A model generated the notes under the pieces. The model had not been told where the DNA came from, made no database searches, and saw only the letters and a list, made by a program, of their open reading frames with translations. From Limiplasma sp045540635 (GTDB taxonomy: Bacteria > Bacillota > Clostridia > Christensenellales > Aristaeellaceae), in assembly GCA_045540635.1 (NCBI GenBank), contig JAZQHO010000165.1, forward strand, positions 1 through 28,838: a stretch of DNA of 28,838 nucleotides, written 5' to 3'. Each line of letters opens with the position of its first letter. Position 1 is the first letter of the stretch. Shown piece after piece: positions 24,272 to 28,838 of the stretch. Made by a program: the position numbers and the translations under genes.

Positions 24272-25753
24272 TTATTTGTGGTAAAGCTTGTGGGTCTGGT
24301 ATTTGGCATCGCAGGTCAGGTTCACCTTCAGGCGGCGGAAGATGTTGTCATCCACCTGCGAGAGGATCACCGTGGAATGGGCTTCGCAGCCGGCAAGCCC
24401 GGGCAGCTGCGCCATGGCCTTGGCTGCATTGGGCTCCGTAGCGGCGCTGATGGACAGCGCCACCAGTACCTCATCGCTGTGGAGGCGGGGGTTGCGGTTG
24501 CCCAGATAGTCGCATTTGAGGGACTGGATGGGCTCGATGACTGTGGGGGAGATCAGATCCTCATCGGGCTCGATGCCCGCAAGCGCCTTGAGGGCGTTGA
24601 GCACCACGGCGGCGGAGGGACCCATCAGGTCGGAGGTTTTGCCGGTGATGATGCGCCCGTCCGGCAGCTCCACAGCCAGCGCAGGGGCTTCGGTCTCCTC
24701 GGCCTTGGCGCGGGCAGCGCCCACCACGGGGCGCATATCGGAGGTGAGACCGGTCTTTTGCAGCACACGCTGCAGCTTGTCCACCTCGTGCTGCTCGGCA
24801 CGGCCCTGCACCAAAGCGCAGCGGGCCGCAAAATAGCGCCGGATGATCTCCTGGCAGGCGGCATCCCGGCAGACGTCATCGTCGTAGATGCAGTTGCCCA
24901 CCATGTTCACGCCCATATCCGTGGGGGATTTGTAGGGGGATTCGCCGTAAATGCGCTCAAAAACAGCCTTCAGCACCGGGAAGATCTCCACATCCCGGTT
25001 GTAGTTAACCGCCATCTCGCCATAGGCCTCCAGATGGTAGGAATCGATCATGTTGTTGTCCTCCAGATCGGCGGTGGCGGCTTCGTAGGCGATGTTCACC
25101 GGGTGGTTCAGCGGCAGGTTCCAGATGGGGAAGGTCTCAAACTTGGCATACCCGGCCTTCACGCCCAGCTTGTGCTCCTGGTACAGCTGGCTCAGGCATA
25201 CCGCCATTTTGCCGCTGCCGGGGCCGGGAGCTGTCACCAGCACCAGGGGACGGGTGGTCTCCACATACTCGTTGCGCCCGAAGCCCGCATCACTGACGAT
25301 CTGCTCCACCTCGTAGGGGTAGCCGTCGATGGGGAAATGCCGGAACACACGAATGCCCAGATTCTCCAGCCGCTGCTTGAACATGATGGCGGAGTGCTGG
25401 TCGCGCCAGCGGGTCATCACCACGCTGCCCACATAGAGCCCGATCTCCCGGAAGGCATCGATCAGGCGCAGCACCTCCAGATCGTAGGTGATGCCCAGAT
25501 CGCCGCGCACCTTGCTTTTTTCAATGTCGTCGGCGTTGATGGTGATGAGCAGCTCCACCTGCTCCCGCAGCTGCAAAAGCATCAGCATCTTGCTGTCCGG
25601 GCGGAAGCCGGGCAGCACACGGGAGGCGTGGTTGTCGTCAAACAGCTTGCCGCCCAGCTCCAGATACAGCTTGCCCCCGAACTGTGCGATCCGCTGCCGG
25701 ATGTGTTCCGACTGCAGTTTGGTATACCGGTCATGGTCAAACCCGACGCGCAT
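24272..25753 (-). CDS. DUF1846 family protein
   Basis: This 493-residue cytoplasmic protein has the usual DUF1846 length. It starts MRVGFDHDRYTKLQSEHI and holds a nucleotide-binding-like loop APGPGSGK at 175-182, followed by the conserved KFETFPIWNLPLNHPVN segment. The family is widespread in Firmicutes and structures exist, but no reaction is known to me. A good promoter lies at 25791-25819 and a terminator follows, so it is probably a single-gene unit. The ribosome site (AAAGGGGAT) is acceptable. Confidence 0.9.
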   Translation of the reverse strand: MRVGFDHDRYTKLQSEHIRQRIAQFGGKLYLELGGKLFDDNHASRVLPGFRPDSKMLMLLQLREQVELLITINADDIEKSKVRGDLGITYDLEVLRLIDAFREIGLYVGSVVMTRWRDQHSAIMFKQRLENLGIRVFRHFPIDGYPYEVEQIVSDAGFGRNEYVETTRPLVLVTAPGPGSGKMAVCLSQLYQEHKLGVKAGYAKFETFPIWNLPLNHPVNIAYEAATADLEDNNMIDSYHLEAYGEMAVNYNRDVEIFPVLKAVFERIYGESPYKSPTDMGVNMVGNCIYDDDVCRDAACQEIIRRYFAARCALVQGRAEQHEVDKLQRVLQKTGLTSDMRPVVGAARAKAEETEAPALAVELPDGRIITGKTSDLMGPSAAVVLNALKALAGIEPDEDLISPTVIEPIQSLKCDYLGNRNPRLHSDEVLVALSISAATEPNAAKAMAQLPGLAGCEAHSTVILSQVDDNIFRRLKVNLTCDAKYQTHKLYHK

Positions 25754-25790
25754 GAGAAGGATCCCCTTTCATCTGATTCTCAACCGAATA

Positions 25791-25819
25791 ATCATAACAC
25801 GCAGCCGAAGGCGAAACAA
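25791..25819 (-). promoter_or_regulatory. Promoter of the DUF1846 gene
   Basis: On the minus strand TTGTTT (25814-25819) and TATGAT (25791-25796) are 17 bases apart. Confidence 0.6.
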
Positions 25820-25862
25820 GGCACATTATCGGAAAATTTCTGTCTTTTTTCCGTGCACTCCA

Positions 25863-26162
25863 TCATGGCCCGGTTGCTTTGCGGCAGGCATCCGCCAGTG
25901 CGGCCAAATGCTCTTTGGCGGTGGGGTTCCATGGCAGCAGGGCAGGCAGCTTATCGCAGGGAAAACATTCGCAAAGCCCGCAGAACAGTGCGCCGTGCGC
26001 CTGTACACAGGCATGGATCGGGCAGCGACCGGTGCCTGCCCATTCCTGACAGTGCCCGTCGGTCTCCCGACAGCCGGAGCAAAGCCCCTGTACCTTCTTG
26101 GCACAGCCGGAGCAGTTTTCGCCGCAAGCGGTGATGCCGTCAAAACTTTTGATCTTCTCCAT
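25863..26162 (-). CDS. DUF3795 cysteine-rich protein
   Basis: This 99-residue protein has twelve or so cysteines in CxxxCxxC-like clusters (CGENCSGCAKKV, CSGCRETDGHC, CPIHAC, CGLCECFPC), the mark of DUF3795. It probably binds metal or an iron-sulfur centre; the function is unknown. The ATG at 26162 has AAGGAGG nine bases ahead, so a longer frame reaching 26288 is rejected. A TATAAT promoter lies immediately upstream. Confidence 0.85.
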   Translation of the reverse strand: MEKIKSFDGITACGENCSGCAKKVQGLCSGCRETDGHCQEWAGTGRCPIHACVQAHGALFCGLCECFPCDKLPALLPWNPTAKEHLAALADACRKATGP

Positions 26163-26184
26163 GGGATGCAGCCTCCTTTTTTTC

Positions 26185-26212
26185 ATTATACCATAAGCTC
26201 CGGGATGGGCAA
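26185..26212 (-). promoter_or_regulatory. Promoter of the DUF3795 gene
   Basis: On the minus strand TTGCCC (26207-26212) and TATAAT (26185-26190) are 16 bases apart. Confidence 0.6.
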
Positions 26213-26213
26213 T

Positions 26214-26262
26214 CATACCCCTCCGCCCCTGCGCATAGGCTTGCGGAGAAGGGAGGGGTATG
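26214..26262 (+). promoter_or_regulatory. Inverted repeat covering the ribosome site of the next gene
   Basis: CATACCCCTCC (26214-26224) is the exact complement of GGAGGGGTATG (26252-26262). The right arm contains the GGAGGGG ribosome site of the gene starting at 26265. A second possible pairing is CTCCGC (26221-26226) with GCGGAG (26243-26248). The two pairings share bases, so the RNA could switch. It also abuts the DUF3795 -35 element and may instead be a DNA operator. Confidence 0.55.
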
Positions 26263-26264
26263 CT

Positions 26265-27383
26265 ATGCCGGAGGCGGTGTTCCATCAAATGGTGATGCTC
26301 AGACCCATGCAGGCCGGGGTCAGCGGTTATGCCCGTGTGCAGGGAGAGGCCGGGCGGCAGCTGGTACAGATCAACCTACGGGGGTTGCGGGGCAACGGAA
26401 TGCATGCGTACTGGTATGCAGGCGACGGCCTTGTGAGGGATCTGGGGCGCTGTGGTGTCAATGCCCGGGGCGAGGCAGGGCTGTACACCGATCTGCCTGC
26501 CGATGTGGTAGCCCCTGCCCGCCTGACAGCACTTCTGATCACCGATGGAGAGCCGCACCCACGCCCGCTGGCCATCGGGCTGTATGCTCCCCAGAGCGCA
26601 GGCAGTCTGATGGATGCCAGAAATGCGCTGCTTGCCCTCTGCGATAAGCTGAACCGGGAGGCTGCATTGAAGCCGGAGCCCGAACCGGCAGCAGCAATGC
26701 CCGCAGCACCCGCAGCGGATGCCGCCCCTGCCGCCGTGCAACCGCAGACCCCTGCCGCCTCCCCGCCCGAAGCTGCTCCTGTACCGCCTGTATGCGGGGC
26801 AGAAGCAGCCCATGTACAAGAAAGCCCCGCCGCTTCCGCAAGTGTACCGGCCCGGAACCGGCGCAAGCCCTTTTCGTCTTTGCCAAGGGAGGTGTTCCTG
26901 CCCGCCATTGCTGTGCAGCGGGAGCGCCGGCGCAGCCGGAAAGCGCAGGACGATACACCCCCGCAGCCCACTGCCGGTGCAGCAACGCCGGAGCCCACGT
27001 CCTGTCCGGCAGCGCCGGACGATAACCCTCTGGTGTCCACCGGCTGCCCCGCAGCAGAAACAGCCGCCGTACCCCTGCGGCGCAGCACCGGAGCCCCGGC
27101 GGATCGGCTGCCGAGGCTCCATTGGCCGGAGAGCTTTGCAGATGTAGCTGCTTACTTTGACCGCTGTCTGCCGGTGCCGCTGCTGCCGTGGAGCGGCTGG
27201 CGCTTTGTTCAGGTGCAGCAGGGTGAGGGTGGGCTGTGGATCGGCTGCCAGCGCCAGCAGGGGCGCATCGTCCGCATTGCCTATGCCCTGCCGCGGGAGG
27301 CTACCGTGCCAGCGGGCAAGCCCTTCCGCCCCGTCAGAACACAGGCGGGGCAGGAGGTGCAGGTGCTGGTGCTCCGTGCCTGA
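26265..27383 (+). CDS. Uncharacterised protein with long Ala/Pro-rich linker
   Basis: This 372-residue protein has no signal peptide or membrane helix. A compact beta-rich N-terminal domain (about 10-125, with SGYARVQGEAG and VQINLRGLRGNGM) is joined by a low-complexity Ala/Pro linker (about 132-285, with a basic patch RRKPFSS and RERRRSRK near 199-226) to a C-terminal domain (about 286-372, WPESFADVAAYFDRC to the end). The layout resembles uncharacterised Firmicutes proteins with a small folded domain at each end of a disordered linker; I cannot name a function. The frame is open far upstream, but GGAGGGG before the ATG at 26265 decides the start. Confidence 0.65.
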   Translation: MPEAVFHQMVMLRPMQAGVSGYARVQGEAGRQLVQINLRGLRGNGMHAYWYAGDGLVRDLGRCGVNARGEAGLYTDLPADVVAPARLTALLITDGEPHPRPLAIGLYAPQSAGSLMDARNALLALCDKLNREAALKPEPEPAAAMPAAPAADAAPAAVQPQTPAASPPEAAPVPPVCGAEAAHVQESPAASASVPARNRRKPFSSLPREVFLPAIAVQRERRRSRKAQDDTPPQPTAGAATPEPTSCPAAPDDNPLVSTGCPAAETAAVPLRRSTGAPADRLPRLHWPESFADVAAYFDRCLPVPLLPWSGWRFVQVQQGEGGLWIGCQRQQGRIVRIAYALPREATVPAGKPFRPVRTQAGQEVQVLVLRA

Positions 27384-27478
27384 GCTCACCGTGGCAGGAA
27401 TTCCCGCCTGTAGCGGCGAAATAGTACAGGAATCCGTTTTTCTGTTTATCGATCTTTCACCGGAAGGGCGAGAGCCAT

Positions 27479-28507
27479 ATGATACGAAGAACAGCGTGCC
27501 TTATTGCCAGAAGCAGCGACCCATGCCGCAATCTGGCCATCGAAAAGCACCTGATGGATACACTGCCGGATAACACCGCCATTCTTTTTTTGTGCCGCAG
27601 CACCCCTGCCGTCACCATCGGGCGCAACCAGAACCCGTGGTACGAATGCAACGTGGAAAACTTTCTGGAGTCCGGCGGCGCAGTCATCCGCCGTTTGACC
27701 GGCGGCGGCACCTTTTATCAGGATGCGGGTACCCTCAACTACAGCCTTATTTTGCCCAAGGTCGATTTCCATGCCCAGCAGCAGCTGGCGCTGGCAGCCC
27801 GTGCGGCCGCCCGGCTGGGCATGGCTGTGCAGATGGGGCCTTCTGCCAGCCTTACCGCCGAGGGGCGCAGCTTTTGCCTCAATGCTTTCTACAAAGCCGG
27901 ATCCCGTGCACTGCACAACGGCGTTTTTTTCATCGACCCGGATCTGGAGCAGATGGGCAAAAGCCTGCTGCCCGGCGGCAAACGCTTCCGGGATCAGCCC
28001 CGCCCCGGCGTGGATACGCTCTATACCAGCCTCAGCAAGCACCTGCCCGCCGCCACCGCCGATGCCATGGAGGAAGCGCTGGTAAGCACCTTTGCTGCGG
28101 CCTACGGCAGCCGCCCCACATGGCTGGACGAGCGCATGCTGGAGGAAAGCAGCATCCTTCAGGATGCCGCCTCCTTTGCCGACCCGGCATGGGTATACCC
28201 GGAGGCGCTGCCCTACAACTTCTCGGTGGATGAGACCTTCCCCTGGGGCAACATCACCGTGCTGCTCTACCGGGAGGGCGGCATGATCCGCGCCTCCCGC
28301 ATCTTCTCCGATGCCATGGAGGCAGCGCTGTTTGAGCGCATTGAGCAGTCCCTTACCGGCTGCCCCTACCTGATCGGCGCCATCAGTACCCGCTTCCAGC
28401 AGCGGCTGGGGCTGGTGAAGGATCCCCGCCTGTTGCAGATCGCAGGCGACGTGTGCAAGCTCATCTGCGGGCGCATCCGCACGCTGGACAGGCAGGGCGG
28501 CGCATAG
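27479..28507 (+). CDS. Lipoate-protein ligase A-like protein lacking the catalytic lysine
   Basis: This 342-residue protein is the full length of E. coli LplA (about 337), with both the ligase domain and the C-terminal domain. Matching segments are TIGRNQNPWYECN (47-58), RRLTGGGTFYQD (71-82; the family has RRxxGGGAVFHD) and ALHNGVFF (144-151; the family has FHHGTLL). The usual GDRKVSGSAY reads EGRSFCLNAF, so the acyl-binding lysine is Ser131, and His of HD is Gln81. It may be an inactive paralogue, a lipoyl amidotransferase-like enzyme or a carrier. The start has GGAAGGG about ten bases ahead. The 95-base gap before it shows no clear promoter. Confidence 0.85.
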   Translation: MIRRTACLIARSSDPCRNLAIEKHLMDTLPDNTAILFLCRSTPAVTIGRNQNPWYECNVENFLESGGAVIRRLTGGGTFYQDAGTLNYSLILPKVDFHAQQQLALAARAAARLGMAVQMGPSASLTAEGRSFCLNAFYKAGSRALHNGVFFIDPDLEQMGKSLLPGGKRFRDQPRPGVDTLYTSLSKHLPAATADAMEEALVSTFAAAYGSRPTWLDERMLEESSILQDAASFADPAWVYPEALPYNFSVDETFPWGNITVLLYREGGMIRASRIFSDAMEAALFERIEQSLTGCPYLIGAISTRFQQRLGLVKDPRLLQIAGDVCKLICGRIRTLDRQGGA

Positions 28508-28589
28508 TGCAGCCAATGCAAAGAGCGGCTCCCCGATGGGGGTGATGGAAAGGAAGGAGTTATCCTTCACTTGCCATCATGCAAGCAAC

Positions 28590-28623
28590 GGAACCGCAAG
28601 CTTTGGTTAGCTTGCGGTTCCTT
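28590..28623 (+). terminator. Terminator after the LplA-like gene
   Basis: A 13-bp stem (GGAACCGCAAGCT and its complement) with a 6-base loop is followed by two T. Its outer stem GGAACCGCAA is the same as in the two terminators around repeat copy B. Between 28508 and 28590 I see nothing. Confidence 0.75.
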
Positions 28624-28641
28624 GTATTGCTGTGATAGAAT
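28612..28641 (+). promoter_or_regulatory. Possible promoter of the kinase-like gene
   Basis: TTGCGG (28612-28617) and TAGAAT (28636-28641) are 18 bases apart. The -35 element lies in the right arm of the preceding terminator. Confidence 0.4.
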
Positions 28642-28674
28642 GAAAACGATAAACTTGAATTTGTAGGTGTGATA

Positions 28675-28838
28675 ATGATTATTTTAATTACAGGAGCATC
28701 GCATACAGGCAAAACTGCACTTGCCCAAAAATTGCTCGAAAAATATAAATATCCATACCTGTCAATAGACCATCTGAAAATGGGTTTAATTCGTAGCGAC
28801 AACACAGAACTTACCCCTATGGATGATAATGAATTGAC
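28675..28838 (+). CDS. P-loop kinase-like ATPase, cut by the window end
   Basis: Only the first 54 codons are in the window; they begin MIILITGASHTGKTALAQ. GASHTGKT is a Walker A loop right at the N-terminus, and YLSIDHLKMGLIRSD matches the second strand of small nucleotide- or metabolite-kinase-like P-loop proteins. The ATG has AGGTG seven bases ahead. The stretch is strongly AT-rich compared with every other gene here, with codons such as ATT, TTA and AAA, which suggests recent transfer. Substrate and full length cannot be seen. Confidence 0.7.
   Translation, partial: MIILITGASHTGKTALAQKLLEKYKYPYLSIDHLKMGLIRSDNTELTPMDDNEL

Noticed and set aside
24212..26134. Plus-strand frame of 639 codons opposite DUF1846
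   Set aside because: Shadow frame; the DUF1846 gene on the other strand has its own promoter, ribosome site and terminator.

Overview
The window reads as chromosome of a GC-rich, low-redundancy Firmicute of the gut type. Faecalibacterium or a close Oscillospiraceae relative is the best guess. The reasons are strong AAGGAGG ribosome sites, TTGACA/TATAAT promoters with 17-base spacers, an archaeal-type AspRS, CUT1 sugar importers without their own ATPase, and the family mix (GH88, DUF2264, GH9, MATE, DUF1846, DUF2441, DUF3795). The genus is inferred from gene content, not proven.

Layout. 1-560: a cluster of five tRNAs (Ile2/CAT, Asp, Thr, Tyr, Leu) ending in two tandem terminators. 597-3138: an ECF sigma factor with a likely self-recognised promoter, a membrane anti-sigma-like partner, a secreted protein of unknown role and a strong terminator. 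3155-10398 (minus strand): a sugar import and degradation operon. Its order is solute-binding protein, two CUT1 permeases, DUF2264 (GH154-like) protein, GH88 unsaturated glucuronyl hydrolase, a cytoplasmic discoidin-like protein and a 62-residue membrane protein. Two long intergenic hairpins divide it into expression blocks. A divergent LacI regulator (10723-11769) and a control region rich in TTTCAC half-sites sit at its head. The likely substrate is an oligosaccharide ending in (unsaturated) glucuronic acid.

11787-14060: aspS and a Nudix hydrolase, with terminators and two copies (one partial) of an unusual structured repeat. 14057-16474 (minus): an XRE regulator downstream of a MATE exporter whose leader carries a terminator-like hairpin directly in front of its ribosome site. 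16550-20863 (plus): a cytoplasmic GH9 enzyme, nagA and a second MATE exporter, suggesting amino-sugar oligosaccharide use. 20879-21364 (minus): a QueT-type S component. 21541-23298: a putative TIM-barrel glycosidase of no family I can name. 23321-23600: terminator, structured repeat, near-identical terminator. 23646-26162 (minus): DUF2441, DUF1846 and DUF3795 proteins. 26265-28507: an Ala/Pro-rich linker protein and a full-length lipoate-protein ligase homologue that has lost its catalytic lysine. The window closes with the start of an AT-rich P-loop kinase-like gene.

The most unusual item is the roughly 206-base multi-hairpin repeat (13801-14007 and 23358-23563, plus a 3' fragment at 13203-13235). 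Each copy's right end abuts the start of a terminator stem. One copy is flanked by two near-identical copies of the same terminator, which suggests a mobile or duplicating element tied to terminators.
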